From: Desulfuromonadales bacterium
GTDB lineage: Bacteria > Desulfobacterota > Desulfuromonadia > Desulfuromonadales > Geopsychrobacteraceae
DNA length: 64,000 nucleotides
NCBI GenBank assembly: GCA_019429255.1
Contig: JAHYIY010000001.1
Span: forward strand, 88,209 to 152,208
Direction of reading: 5' to 3'
Shown here in pieces: positions 9,533-18,263 of the stretch (its first letter is position 1; each line of letters begins with the position of its first letter). The notes under the pieces were generated by a model. That model saw nothing but the letters and a program-made list of their open reading frames with translations. It did not search any database and was not told the origin of the DNA. The position numbers and the translations under genes were made by a program.

Positions 9533-10184
9533 GCAAATGCTCCTTGACCCCGGCGAAGGTTTTGCGATGAAGATAGGATGGCCCATGTTCAGCAATGGTT
9601 GCCCGATGTTGCAGCGTTCCGTATCCTTTGTGGGAGGCAAAACCGTAAGCGGGCAATTGGCGATCATAGCTGAGCATGATCCGGTCGCGTATCACCTTGG
9701 CAACCACCGAGGCTGCGGCAATGGAAAGGGAACGACTGTCCCCCTGTTTGATACATTGCTGGGAAAGATTTAAAGGTACGGGTGAAATTCCGTCGATCAA
9801 CAGGTGATCTGGAGAAAATGGCAAACGGCCAATGGCGCGGCTCATGGCCAGTAGAGTCGCCTGGAGGATATTCAGGCGATCAATTTCTGCGGTGGAAGCG
9901 ACACCAATGCCGACAGCACGTGCCTGTTGGTAAATTTCCGGATAGAGGGATTGGCGCTGACGCTCACTGAGCTTTTTGGAATCGGTCAAACCAGACAGGG
10001 AAAAGTATTCGGGGAGGATAACCGCAGCGGCAACAACCGGACCAGCCAGAGGACCGCGGCCGGCCTCATCTACTCCGGCTATGGATTGAAAACCGCGCTG
10101 CCGTGCCCGCTGCTCAAACTCCAGAGAGGTGAGCGCTGGAGAGTCGAACAAACTCAAAGGTGTCATCCTGGTCGCCACCTTCAT
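9525..10184 (-). CDS. rnhB: Ribonuclease HII
   Basis: About 219 residues. Acidic catalytic residues are seen in GVDEAGRGPLAGP (Asp, Glu), the Asp of TDSKKLSERQR, and LLIDG. It removes the RNA strand of RNA-DNA hybrids and single ribonucleotides from DNA. Starts at 10184 (ATG) and 10166 (ATG with AAGGTGG upstream) are both possible; the latter has the better ribosome site. The gene begins right at the T-run of the rplS terminator, so it may depend on read-through or its own promoter. Confidence 0.93.
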   Translation of the reverse strand: MKVATRMTPLSLFDSPALTSLEFEQRARQRGFQSIAGVDEAGRGPLAGPVVAAAVILPEYFSLSGLTDSKKLSERQRQSLYPEIYQQARAVGIGVASTAEIDRLNILQATLLAMSRAIGRLPFSPDHLLIDGISPVPLNLSQQCIKQGDSRSLSIAAASVVAKVIRDRIMLSYDRQLPAYGFASHKGYGTLQHRATIAEHGPSYLHRKTFAGVKEHLRD

Positions 10185-10185
10185 C

Positions 10186-10219
10186 AAAAAAAAGCCCCCA
10201 GATCAAACGCTGGAGGCTT
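10186..10219 (-). terminator. Rho-independent terminator after rplS
   Basis: On the minus strand, AAGCCTCCAG and CTGGGGGCTT form a 10-bp stem with one G-U pair and an 8-base loop, followed at once by a run of T. It lies 20 bases beyond the rplS stop and abuts the rnhB start, so it probably attenuates rather than fully separates the two. Confidence 0.85.
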
Positions 10220-10239
10220 ATTAAACAGTTGAGCAGGAA

Positions 10240-10587
10240 TTAGGCGGTACGCTTTTCCACAATCCGGGCAGCCTTACCACGCAGGTTGCGCAGGTAATAC
10301 AACTTGGCACGACGGACTTTACCGACGCGCACCAGTTCAACCCTTTCGATGCTGGGTGAATGCACCGGAAAGATCCTTTCGACGCCGACACTGCCGGACA
10401 TTTTGCGTACCGTGTATGACGAGCCAAGGCCGCTGTTGACACGCTTGATGCAGACACCTTCATAAACCTGAATCCGCTGCTTGTCCCCTTCGGTGATTTT
10501 AACGTGAACCTTGAGGGTATCACCCGCCTTGAAGAGGGGGATATCCTTGCGAAGTTGTTCATTTTCTAATCTATCGATGATGTTCAT
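10240..10587 (-). CDS. rplS: 50S ribosomal protein L19
   Basis: 115 residues, the usual length. Begins [17 protein letters not shown] and has the family core [37 protein letters not shown] and the basic tail [21 protein letters not shown]19 lies at the 30S-50S interface. AGGAGG precedes the ATG. It is the last gene of the rpsP-rimM-trmD-rplS order, but 203 bases holding a mobile element separate it from trmD, where a few tens would be normal. Confidence 0.97.
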   Translation of the reverse strand: MNIIDRLENEQLRKDIPLFKAGDTLKVHVKITEGDKQRIQVYEGVCIKRVNSGLGSSYTVRKMSGSVGVERIFPVHSPSIERVELVRVGKVRRAKLYYLRNLRGKAARIVEKRTA

Positions 10588-10640
10588 GCCTTATCCTCCT
10601 GAAAAATGATTCTATTCTTGTCTTTCGACGTTATCTATTT

Positions 10641-10784
10641 GTAACTATTCAGCTCTATCCTTGCGCAGGGCCTTTGGATCCTGTGGCAAGGGTTTTTGTC
10701 GCCATGGACGGCGACAAAAAGCGGTCATGGATGACGAAAAGCGTCCCTTGACATAGAATTCCCGACCCGGTGCTGAACAGATAC
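10641..10784 (+). mobile_element. MITE copy A, 144 bp, between trmD and rplS
   Basis: Ends are GTAACTATTCAG and CTGAACAGATAC, an imperfect terminal inverted repeat. An exact 8-bp direct repeat, ATCTATTT, flanks it at 10633-10640 and 10785-10792, the mark of a transposition event. Inside is a perfect 10-bp hairpin, TTTTGTCGCC with its complement around ATGGAC, and a nested imperfect repeat CCTGTGGCAAGGG versus CCCTTGACATAG. There is no coding capacity. The right-hand direct repeat covers two bases of the trmD stop codon. Confidence 0.9.
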
Positions 10785-10790
10785 ATCTAT

Positions 10791-11552
10791 TTAATTATTA
10801 CTCCGCTGAGTAAATAACCTGTCAGTCTCGCCACGCAATCCTTCAAGAATCCGGCGATCGTCAGCACTGAGGTCGGCCTTTTCCAGCAAATCGGGGCGGC
10901 GCTGCAGAGTACGCAATAACTGCTGTTCGCGGCGCCAGGCGTTGATGCGGCGGTGATCACCCGAAAGCAACACGTCCGGCACGGCAACATCATTAAAAAC
11001 CGGCGGCCTGGTATACTGGGGATACTCCAGCAAACCATCGGTAAAAGAATCGCTTGTCACGCTGTCTGCTGAGCCAAGGACTCCCGGCAGATAACGGGCA
11101 ATGGCATCAATCATCACCAGTGCCGGCAATTCACCACCGGTCAGGACAAAGTCGCCAATGGAAAATTCTTCATCCACCAGCGTCGCGCGAACTCGCTCAT
11201 CAAACCCGGCATAGCGGCCACAGAGAAAGATAAGCCCCTCTTCGGTGGACAAACGCCGGGCATGCTGTTGGTCAAAAGGGACGCCCTGAGGCGACATCAG
11301 CAACACCCTGGCAGCCGGGGTGCGGCGCTTCAATGCAGCGACGGCCCGCGCCAAGGGTTCGGGCTTGAGCACCATCCCATCGCCACCACCATATGGCGCA
11401 TCATCGCAACTCAGATGCTTGCCCTCGGCCCAGTCACGCAGATTGTGGGTTTCAACCGCGATTAAGCCCTGCTTCACTGCACGCCCGAGAATGCTTTCGC
11501 GCAGCGGCGAATCAAGCATTTCCGGAAACAGGGTAACAACATGGAAAATCAT
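10791..11552 (-). CDS. trmD: tRNA (guanine(37)-N1)-methyltransferase
   Basis: 253 residues, SPOUT family. Seen are MIFHVVTLFPEML, YGGGDGMVLKPEPL, LMSPQG, LCGRYAGFDERV, the knotted SAM site GDFVLTGGELPALVMIDAIARYLPG, and EYPQYTRPP. It makes m1G37 in tRNAs that read codons starting with C or G-rich boxes, preventing frameshifts. Its ATG overlaps the rimM stop (ATGA). Its stop codon is the insertion site of MITE copy A. Confidence 0.96.
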   Translation of the reverse strand: MIFHVVTLFPEMLDSPLRESILGRAVKQGLIAVETHNLRDWAEGKHLSCDDAPYGGGDGMVLKPEPLARAVAALKRRTPAARVLLMSPQGVPFDQQHARRLSTEEGLIFLCGRYAGFDERVRATLVDEEFSIGDFVLTGGELPALVMIDAIARYLPGVLGSADSVTSDSFTDGLLEYPQYTRPPVFNDVAVPDVLLSGDHRRINAWRREQQLLRTLQRRPDLLEKADLSADDRRILEGLRGETDRLFTQRSNN

Positions 11553-12112
11553 TCTCGTTCCGGCACCAGCCCGGCAGGCAAATCGACCTTGACAACTCCC
11601 TGTTCCAGGTCAATCGCTAAAACAAACTCTTTAACAGCGGGAATCAGCACTTCACCATATACCCCCTCGACCACGTAGGTATCGTGGGCGGCGGTGGTGA
11701 ATATTCTGACCAGACGGCCGAGATCACCATAATGTCGGTCTATCACCTGTAATCCCGACAATTCTTGCCAATAATATTCATCATCGTCGAGCTCAGGCAA
11801 GGCGGACTCCGGCACCTTCACCTTGCTGCCAACCAACGGCTCGGCCAGTTCGATACGATCAAAGCCTTTGAGCCGCATCAGCGCCACCCCCTTGTGGGGA
11901 ATCTGGCGACTGACAGACGCCAATATAACCGCACCGTTCGGAGCTTCCAGAACAACCTCGGCAACTGTAAGCAGAACAAACAGATCACCTGAGTGCGCTC
12001 GGACTTTGATGTCGCCCCGCAGGCCATGGGTGCCGACAACATCAGCGACATGGAGCAAGTGATCATGATCTTTCTGCTGTTTGTCAGAGCCGAGCAAAGG
12101 CAATCCTGTCAT
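11549..12112 (-). CDS. rimM: Ribosome maturation factor RimM
   Basis: 187 residues. The N-terminal beta-barrel (VADVVGTHGLRGDIKVRAHSGD) is followed by the PRC-barrel region (YYWQELSGLQVI, DTYVVEGVYGEVLIPAVKEFVLAID). It helps 30S head assembly and binds S19. The first 15 or so residues are poorly conserved and no strong ribosome site is visible, so the start is uncertain. It follows rpsP by only 24 bases; the small KH-domain gene often found between them in relatives is absent here. Confidence 0.9.
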   Translation of the reverse strand: MTGLPLLGSDKQQKDHDHLLHVADVVGTHGLRGDIKVRAHSGDLFVLLTVAEVVLEAPNGAVILASVSRQIPHKGVALMRLKGFDRIELAEPLVGSKVKVPESALPELDDDEYYWQELSGLQVIDRHYGDLGRLVRIFTTAAHDTYVVEGVYGEVLIPAVKEFVLAIDLEQGVVKVDLPAGLVPERE

Positions 12113-12136
12113 CTGTACTGCCGAGCAAAGGAGGGC

Positions 12137-12406
12137 TTAAGCCGCCGGCGAGCCTTTGAATTTTGCCCAGACACCGGAAAGACGCAGTAATCTGCGTACC
12201 GTATCAGTAGGCTGGGCGCCCTTCTGCAGCCACTCCAGCGCGCGATCTTCTTTGAAATCAACCAAAGAAGCTTCCAGACGCGGGTTGTACTGCCCTAATG
12301 CTTCAATAAACCGGCCATCCCGTGGGAAACGCTCATCGGCTACAACTACCCGATAAACTGGTTTTTTCTTGGCGCCACCGCGGGCGAGCCTGATTTTTAC
12401 TGCCAT
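12137..12406 (-). CDS. rpsP: 30S ribosomal protein S16
   Basis: 89 residues, family length. Starts [20 protein letters not shown] and continues [43 protein letters not shown]16 stabilises the 5' domain of 16S rRNA. It lies between ffh (72 bases upstream) and rimM on the minus strand, the conserved ffh-rpsP-rimM-trmD-rplS order. AGGAGG-like bases precede the ATG. Confidence 0.97.
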   Translation of the reverse strand: MAVKIRLARGGAKKKPVYRVVVADERFPRDGRFIEALGQYNPRLEASLVDFKEDRALEWLQKGAQPTDTVRRLLRLSGVWAKFKGSPAA

Positions 12407-12478
12407 GCTGTCTGTCCTCCTGGTGTTTCACATAAATTATTGGGGTGTCCTGGATAAAAGATTACCCCGTCATACTGT

Positions 12479-13831
12479 TTAAAATGGAAGCTGACCACCG
12501 CGACCAAGCATTCCCTTGAGCCCTTTAGGACCCATTTTCTGCATCTTTTTCATCATCTTCTGTGCTTCAACAAAACGCTTTAACAACTGATTGACATCCT
12601 GAACCCGGGTACCACTCCCCCTGGCAATGCGCAGGCGCCGTGATCCGTTCAAAATCCGATGATCCATCCGTTCGCGCGCCGTCATTGAGCGGATAATAGC
12701 TTCGATCTTCTGGATTTCCTTTTCCGGCAACTGCATTCCGGACGTCTGCTTCATCATCTTGCCGGCACCAGGAATCATCTTCAGCAGGGAATCAATCGAC
12801 CCCATTTTTTTAACCATCTGCATTTGCTCAAGGAAGGTTTCCAGGGTGAACCCATCCTTGCGCAGCTTGGCTTCCATGGCAGCGGCATCATCCGCCTCGA
12901 CGGCAGCCTGGGCTTTTTCAATCAGGCTTAAGACATCCCCCATGCCAAGGATGCGCTGGGCCATACGATCGGCATGAAAAACCTCAAGGGCATCGAGCTT
13001 TTCCCCCATACCGATGAGCTTGATCGGCTTGCCGGTGACTGCACGAATCGACAGAGCCGCACCACCACGGGCATCACCATCCATCTTGGTCAGGATAACG
13101 CCAGTCAGCGGCAGTTGCTCATTGAAGCTCGCCGCCACTGTCACCGCATCCTGCCCGGTCATGGCGTCAGCGACAAACAGAATTTCCTGTGGCACGACTG
13201 CCTGGACAATCCCCTTGAGTTCACCCATCAACTCGGCATCAATATGCAAACGACCGGCGGTATCGAAAATAATTGTATCAAAACCGTTGAGCTCAGCATA
13301 ACGGTGTGCCCGGGTACAGATGTCAACAGGTCTGTCTTCTGCCGACGAGTCAAAAACCTCGATCCCCAACTGCCGACCCAGGGTCTTTAACTGCTCGATA
13401 GCTGCCGGCCGATAAACATCGGCGGGGACCAGCAACGGATTGCGCTTATCGCGCCGCAGCTTGAGTGCCAGCTTACCACAACTGGTTGTTTTACCCGCCC
13501 CCTGCAACCCACAGAGCATCATCGACACCGGAGGCTTGGCAGCCAGCCGCAGGGAGTTGTCTTCCCCCTCGCCCATCAGGCGCGCCAGCTCTTCCCGCAC
13601 AATTTTTATAACCTGTTGCGCCGGAGTCAGGCTCTTGAGAACATCCTGCCCCACTGCGCGCTCACTGACCGTGGCAACAAAATCCCTGACAACGCGGAAA
13701 TTCACATCGGCCTCAAGCAGCACCAGGCGGATTTCGCGCATGGCTTCTTTGATCTGCTTTTCGTTTAACCGCCCGTGACCACGCAGTTTTTTAAATACTG
13801 CATCCAGCTTGTCAGAAAGATTATCAAACAT
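12479..13831 (-). CDS. ffh: Signal recognition particle protein Ffh
   Basis: 450 residues. N domain, then GTPase domain with P-loop GLQGAGKTT, DTAGRLHID, TKMDGDARGGAALS and GMGEKLDALEVF; then the Met-rich M domain (FLEQMQMVKKMGSID, IPGAGKMMKQ, RRLRIARGSGTRVQDVNQLLKRF). It binds 4.5S RNA and signal sequences and docks with FtsY for co-translational membrane targeting. It is the first gene of the minus-strand run reaching down to rsmI. Confidence 0.97.
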   Translation of the reverse strand: MFDNLSDKLDAVFKKLRGHGRLNEKQIKEAMREIRLVLLEADVNFRVVRDFVATVSERAVGQDVLKSLTPAQQVIKIVREELARLMGEGEDNSLRLAAKPPVSMMLCGLQGAGKTTSCGKLALKLRRDKRNPLLVPADVYRPAAIEQLKTLGRQLGIEVFDSSAEDRPVDICTRAHRYAELNGFDTIIFDTAGRLHIDAELMGELKGIVQAVVPQEILFVADAMTGQDAVTVAASFNEQLPLTGVILTKMDGDARGGAALSIRAVTGKPIKLIGMGEKLDALEVFHADRMAQRILGMGDVLSLIEKAQAAVEADDAAAMEAKLRKDGFTLETFLEQMQMVKKMGSIDSLLKMIPGAGKMMKQTSGMQLPEKEIQKIEAIIRSMTARERMDHRILNGSRRLRIARGSGTRVQDVNQLLKRFVEAQKMMKKMQKMGPKGLKGMLGRGGQLPF

Positions 13832-13917
13832 AAAACCTATCGCTGCTACTTACAAAAGAGCAAAAGTAAAATTTATCAACCCCATTTGTCAAGACAAAAC
13901 TCTACCGCCAGAAAGAC

Positions 13918-14172
13918 TCACATAATCTGTGTATATATGCCCGCTTGCATCACCCAGAGTTCGGCGATAGGGACTCCGTCACGACCAAGCATGTCGTCAA
14001 TTCCGGCGTGCTCAGCTTGAGCAAAACACAGCGCCAAACCACAGTCTGCGCTCAGCTGTCGAGGCGCTGGAATCAACCTAAAAGCAATACCTGCCGCCTT
14101 CAGGATTTTTTCTGCCTTAAGCACCCGATGGACCGAATGAAAAACGGCAACATAATCACCCTCTTTTACCAC
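13918..14172 (-). CDS. DUF3343 protein, putative Se/S carrier-like
   Basis: 84 residues from a GTG at 14172 with GAGG just upstream; the frame is open to 14247, but family members start near the VAVFHSVHRVLKAEKILK motif. The family has the conserved pattern LIPAPRQLSADCGLALCF, with a Cys pair suggested to carry sulfur or selenium. Biochemical function is not established. It stands alone between ffh and a divergent small membrane gene. Confidence 0.75.
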   Translation of the reverse strand: MVKEGDYVAVFHSVHRVLKAEKILKAAGIAFRLIPAPRQLSADCGLALCFAQAEHAGIDDMLGRDGVPIAELWVMQAGIYTQIM

Positions 14173-14345
14173 GACACCTCGACAAATTGATGATTGACAT
14201 GCCCCCATCCGGTCGCGCATAGTGCCATGTTTGTACTGTTGGCGCAAGAAACAATTGACAGCAACCGTCGATCAATTGACAGATCCCTCAAGGGCGCAGT
14301 AAAGTTGCTGGGTTTTAAGAAGAGTTCATCCAAAAAGGAACACCT

Positions 14346-14606
14346 TTGTTGCCCGATACTCACGTGTTGCCACTGATTATACTGCTTTTAATCGCCTTCG
14401 CCGGCAACCTGCCGTTAGGCTATCTGCGCGAGAATGCACCGAAGTATTCTCTGCGCTGGATGCTTTACATCCATGCCTCCATCCCGCTACTGATTGTTGT
14501 CCGCCAGTTTTATGGTTTCAGCTGGCACTGGATTCCTGCCACCCTGGCCTGCGCTGTCATCGGCCAGATGCTCGGTGGCTGGATGTGGCGTCGTACCCAC
14601 CCATGA
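14346..14606 (+). CDS. Small conserved integral membrane protein
   Basis: 86 residues with a TTG start preceded by AAGGA at a good distance. Two or three membrane segments: residues about 7-25 (LPLIILLLIAFAGNLPLG), 40-58, and 62-80 (IPATLACAVIGQMLGGW). I do not recognise a named family. Its stop overlaps the next gene's ATG (ATGA), so it is probably co-translated with the DciA-like protein. Confidence 0.7.
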   Translation: MLPDTHVLPLIILLLIAFAGNLPLGYLRENAPKYSLRWMLYIHASIPLLIVVRQFYGFSWHWIPATLACAVIGQMLGGWMWRRTHP

Positions 14607-15109
14607 GTACCGGCAAACGCCCGCCACTCAAACAGGCGCAGAGTGTTAACACCCTGCTCAAGGAAATGCTTGGCAAGCCCGGGCTTGGTGAACAGCTTAC
14701 CCGGCATCAGGCCTGGCTGGTATGGGATAAAATTGTCGGCAAGCAGATAGCGGCACGGGCACGACCTTTACGCTTACGCAGAGGAGTTTTGGAGATCGCA
14801 GTCGACCACCCGGTCTGGATGCAACAACTGCAAATGATGAAAACCCAGATCCTTGCCAAGATTCAGGAGCAGACACCAAAAGCTGGCATCACCGACCTCT
14901 ATCTACGCAAAACCGGCCATTCAATGCCCCCCGCGCCTGCGGCAACAGCACCGACTAAAGCCCCTCCCCTGGAAGACATTGAGCTCAGTGCCGCTGAACG
15001 ATCCCACATCGATCACCTGGTCAAACACATTAATCACCCTGAACTTCGGCAGGAACTACGGCGGCTCTTTTGCTTGCAGGCAAAACTCCAGAGAAAGCGC
15101 GATTCCTAA
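14603..15109 (+). CDS. DUF721/DciA-like protein
   Basis: 168 residues from the ATG in an ATGA overlap with the upstream gene. The N-terminal DUF721 domain is visible in LLKEMLGKPGLGEQL, LVWDKIVGKQIAARARPLRL, GVLEIAVDHPVWMQQLQMMK. The best-known member, DciA, loads the replicative helicase DnaB in bacteria lacking DnaC. The C-terminal third is Pro/Ala-rich then helical and less conserved. It overlaps the convergent methyltransferase gene by 4 bases. Confidence 0.8.
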   Translation: MSTGKRPPLKQAQSVNTLLKEMLGKPGLGEQLTRHQAWLVWDKIVGKQIAARARPLRLRRGVLEIAVDHPVWMQQLQMMKTQILAKIQEQTPKAGITDLYLRKTGHSMPPAPAATAPTKAPPLEDIELSAAERSHIDHLVKHINHPELRQELRRLFCLQAKLQRKRDS

Positions 15110-15855
15110 CCTTCTGCACCGACACAGCGATACATCTGCTCAACCTCTTCACTATAGCAGCGCTCTGCCTGACAACCCACATAGAGAACCAGGGGCTGTT
15201 CCACCTTCAGACCAGGACGCCCCCCCTTGTTCCCCTCAACCAGGACCAGCCGGGCATCGCTGCTTGCCGTCGCATGAACCATCCGCAAACGCTTTGGTTC
15301 GATCCCAGCCCGCGTCATGGCGCCAAACAACAGATTAAGCCGCTCGGCCAGATAGACGACAGCAAAGCGCCCGCCGGCTTTCAGTAACCAACCGGCTGCT
15401 GCCGCAAAATCCTCAATGGTTCCGGCCAACTCGTGGCGCGCGCGAGCACGCTCATCATTAGGGGCGACACGACCGCTGGCAGCCGAACGATAAGGGGGGT
15501 TGCTCACCACCAGATCCATACTCCCGCCGGCAACAATCTCTTGTATCCGGCGGATATCCCCCTGATGAATACTGATACGCCCGGATAAGCCATTCAATGC
15601 AACGTTGCGCCGGGCGCGCGCTGCCATTTCCTCTTGCAGCTCAAAACCAAGAATTTTTTCAGCAGCACCCAGGTATGACAGTAACAGCGGCAACACGCCG
15701 TTGCCCGTGCCCAGATCGGCAATCTGCCGGCATGGCGCCAGACAAACAAAGCGCGCCAACAAAACGGCATCAACCGAATAACGATGGCCGGCTTTCGCCT
15801 GCCACAGTTGCAGATTGCCAGGCAATAATTGATCGAGGGTTTCAGCGGTGCCCAT
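15106..15855 (-). CDS. tRNA1(Val) (adenine(37)-N6)-methyltransferase-like protein
   Basis: 249 residues, class I SAM methyltransferase. SAM-binding ADLGTGNGVLPLLLS, acidic strand end ILGFELQEEM, and catalytic NPPYR typical of N6-adenine or small-domain methyltransferases; an N-terminal motif PGNLQLWQAKAGHRYSVDAVLLARF matches the TrmN6/YfiC family. It likely methylates A37 of tRNA1(Val), but the substrate could differ in this lineage. It starts just after the cytochrome terminator on the same strand. Confidence 0.8.
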   Translation of the reverse strand: MGTAETLDQLLPGNLQLWQAKAGHRYSVDAVLLARFVCLAPCRQIADLGTGNGVLPLLLSYLGAAEKILGFELQEEMAARARRNVALNGLSGRISIHQGDIRRIQEIVAGGSMDLVVSNPPYRSAASGRVAPNDERARARHELAGTIEDFAAAAGWLLKAGGRFAVVYLAERLNLLFGAMTRAGIEPKRLRMVHATASSDARLVLVEGNKGGRPGLKVEQPLVLYVGCQAERCYSEEVEQMYRCVGAEG

Positions 15856-15875
15856 GTTATTCTTTCACACCCATC

Positions 15876-15919
15876 AAAAAAAACGAACGCCAACCCGGAT
15901 GAACCGGACTGGCGCTCGT
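15876..15919 (-). terminator. Rho-independent terminator after the cytochrome gene
   Basis: On the minus strand GAGCGCCAGTCCGG and CCGGGTTGGCGTTC form a long stem with a 5-base loop, followed by eight T. It lies 40 bases downstream of the cytochrome stop, as expected for a highly expressed monocistronic gene. Confidence 0.88.
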
Positions 15920-15959
15920 AAACAATCAATATCTAGCTGATAAAACGAATAAAAACGTT

Positions 15960-16271
15960 CTAACGCTTGTGACAGTCGTTACAGGTGCCCTTCATACCGG
16001 CACCCTTGTGACAATCGATACAGAAGGTGTGAAATTCACCCCGGGGAGCCTTGGTTGAGGGAGCGGCGGCACCATCATGACAGCTGCGGCAGGCAGCATC
16101 GTTGGAGCCTTCATGGTGACAGGTGATGCAATCGGCACCAGCATGCTTGGCATGCTCGAAAGTGACGTTGCCATTCTTGGCTTCAAAAACAACTTGGTCT
16201 GGTGCTGCAATGGCATACACAGCAATACCAACGACAGCAAACACGGCCAGCAATACAACAAGCTTCTTCAT
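15960..16271 (-). CDS. Small periplasmic tetraheme cytochrome (c3/c7 family)
   Basis: 103 residues from the ATG with AGGAGGAG upstream. A Sec signal (MKKLVVLLAVFAVVGIAVYAIA) is followed by a mature domain of about 81 residues. Four CXXCH sites are present: CITCH, CRSCH, CIDCH and CNDCH, with candidate distal His residues in FEHAKH, CHH and EFHTF. Triheme c7 proteins such as PpcA have three motifs; the extra CRSCH makes this c3-like but unusually short. It should carry electrons across the periplasm to terminal reductases or from hydrogenases. It is monocistronic. Confidence 0.92.
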   Translation of the reverse strand: MKKLVVLLAVFAVVGIAVYAIAAPDQVVFEAKNGNVTFEHAKHAGADCITCHHEGSNDAACRSCHDGAAAPSTKAPRGEFHTFCIDCHKGAGMKGTCNDCHKR

Positions 16272-16384
16272 TTTTCTACTCCTCCTGATAAAAGAAAACA
16301 ACCTACGACAAAAAAACAATCTACCGGTCGCTAAAGTAAAATGACAGCTCACCTGATGTCAACAAAAATTGTATACAGTGTCCG

Positions 16385-16909
16385 TTAAACCAGCCCCTCA
16401 GCACGTAACTTTTCCTGCAATCGATCGGACTTTTTAACGACTCCGGCAGCCATTTCCTGTTTGAACTCATCCAGTTTTTGTTCCAACTGCAGATCAGTAG
16501 TCGCCAGCATGCGCACGGCGAATAATCCGGCATTACGTGCCCCGGCAGGGCCAATCGCCATGGTAGCCACCGGAATACCGGCCGGCATCTGTACCATCGC
16601 CAGCAAGGCATCCAGCCCGCGTAGCGACGTAGCATCGATCGGCACCGCAATCACCGGCAGGGAGGTTTCTGCTGCCACCACACCGGCCAGATGAGCAGCT
16701 GCCCCGGCACCGGCAATCAGCACCTTGATACCGCGCTCACGTGCACTGCGCACATACTCGGCAGTTCGTTCGGGAGTACGGTGGGCGCTGGAAACAATCA
16801 TCTCAAAGGGCACCTCAAACTGCTTGAGCGCCCGTCCGGCTTCGGCCATCACCTCATAGTCGTTGTCACTGCCCATCAAAATTCCCACCAACGGCTTTTT
16901 TTCACTCAT
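16385..16909 (-). CDS. purE: N5-carboxyaminoimidazole ribonucleotide mutase
   Basis: 174 residues from the ATG at 16909 (AGGAG upstream); the frame stays open further back inside purD but the family starts here. Motifs are [41 protein letters not shown] and PVIAVPI, then [27 protein letters not shown]. It converts N5-CAIR to CAIR in purine synthesis. Its start overlaps the purD end by 8 bases. No purK is in the window. Confidence 0.95.
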   Translation of the reverse strand: MSEKKPLVGILMGSDNDYEVMAEAGRALKQFEVPFEMIVSSAHRTPERTAEYVRSARERGIKVLIAGAGAAAHLAGVVAAETSLPVIAVPIDATSLRGLDALLAMVQMPAGIPVATMAIGPAGARNAGLFAVRMLATTDLQLEQKLDEFKQEMAAGVVKKSDRLQEKLRAEGLV

Positions 16910-18200
16910 TTTTTTCTCCTGCACAAGCTGCATGCTGTAATGCCCGGGCTCCAATATCCCGGCGATAATGAACATTGTCCCAATGAATTTTCTCAACCGC
17001 CTGATAAGCGCTACTGATCGCCTGCGCGACGGTTGAGCCCAAGCCGGTGACGCCAAGTACCCGGCCCCCAAGATTGACGATTTTCCCCTGCTCCAGGCCG
17101 GTGCCGGCATGAAAGACCATAACATCCTTCATTGCGGCAACTTCCTCGAGTCCGGAGATGGGCAAGCCTTTAGCATAATCAGATGGATAGCCGCCACTGG
17201 CCATAACCACGCACACGGCTGCCTTGTCGTGCCATTCGATGGTTTTATTATCGAGATTACCCTCGGCACAGGCCTTGAGGATCGGCACAATATCTGACTT
17301 CATCCGCATCAGCAACGGTTGCGCTTCCGGGTCACCGAAACGAGCGTTGTACTCCACCACCCGCGGTTTACCATCCTTGATCATTAAACCGACGTAGAGA
17401 ATGCCACTGTAAGGACAACCATCTTTTGCCATCCCGACAATGGTCGGATGGACGATGGTATCAACAATGATCTGATGAAGTTCCGCTGTGACCACCGGTG
17501 CCGGTGAATAAGCACCCATGCCTCCGGTATTGGGTCCCTGGTCCTGGTCATAGACCCGTTTGTGATCCTGGGATGAGGCCAGCGGCAGGATCGATGTGCC
17601 ATCGGTAAAGGCAAAAAAGGAGGCCTCCTCTCCTGCCATAAATTCTTCGATAACAATGCAACTGCCGGCGGCGCCAAAGACCTGATCGAGCATCATCTCG
17701 TCAAGGGCGGCAAGGGCCTGTTCTTCGGTCATGGCAACCACCACCCCCTTGCCGGCTGCCAGACCATTGGCCTTGATGACAATCGGCGTCCCTTGCTCCT
17801 TGACATAGGCCACGGCATCGCCATGATCGCTAAAGCTGCGATAGGCGGCAGTGGGGATCTGATGACGCTCCATCAGTTCCTTGGAGAACCTCTTGCTTCC
17901 TTCGATCTGGGCAGCTTTCTGTGTTGGTCCGAAAACGGTCAGCCCGGCGGCCTGAAAATGATCGACAATCCCCAGGGTCAACGGGACTTCAGGGCCAACG
18001 ACGGTGAGACCAATCTGCTCGGCCCGGGCAAAGTCGCACAGTCCCTCAATATCATCTGCTGCGATATGAACACATTCGGCCAGCTGGGCAATACCGGGAT
18101 TTCCGGGCGCACAGTAGATCTTTGCGACCAGCGGCGACTGGGCAATCTTCCAGACCAGGGCGTGCTCACGCCCACCACCACCGACTACCAGAATGTTCAT
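16902..18200 (-). CDS. purD: Phosphoribosylamine-glycine ligase
   Basis: 432 residues, ATP-grasp. MNILVVGGGGREHALVWKI at the N-terminus, GPEVPLTLGIVDHF, KANGLAAGKGVVVA, EEFMAGEEASFFAF, DQGPNTGGMGAYSPAP, and EYNARFGDPEAQPLL. It joins glycine to phosphoribosylamine to give GAR. AAAGGAAG precedes the ATG. It follows purH after 359 bases of repeat-rich DNA and overlaps purE. Confidence 0.96.
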   Translation of the reverse strand: MNILVVGGGGREHALVWKIAQSPLVAKIYCAPGNPGIAQLAECVHIAADDIEGLCDFARAEQIGLTVVGPEVPLTLGIVDHFQAAGLTVFGPTQKAAQIEGSKRFSKELMERHQIPTAAYRSFSDHGDAVAYVKEQGTPIVIKANGLAAGKGVVVAMTEEQALAALDEMMLDQVFGAAGSCIVIEEFMAGEEASFFAFTDGTSILPLASSQDHKRVYDQDQGPNTGGMGAYSPAPVVTAELHQIIVDTIVHPTIVGMAKDGCPYSGILYVGLMIKDGKPRVVEYNARFGDPEAQPLLMRMKSDIVPILKACAEGNLDNKTIEWHDKAAVCVVMASGGYPSDYAKGLPISGLEEVAAMKDVMVFHAGTGLEQGKIVNLGGRVLGVTGLGSTVAQAISSAYQAVEKIHWDNVHYRRDIGARALQHAACAGEKNE

Positions 18201-18263
18201 TGTTACTTCCTTTCATTTATGCGTGAACCCGAATGCAGCGACTCACGCCCCGTGGGGCGAATT

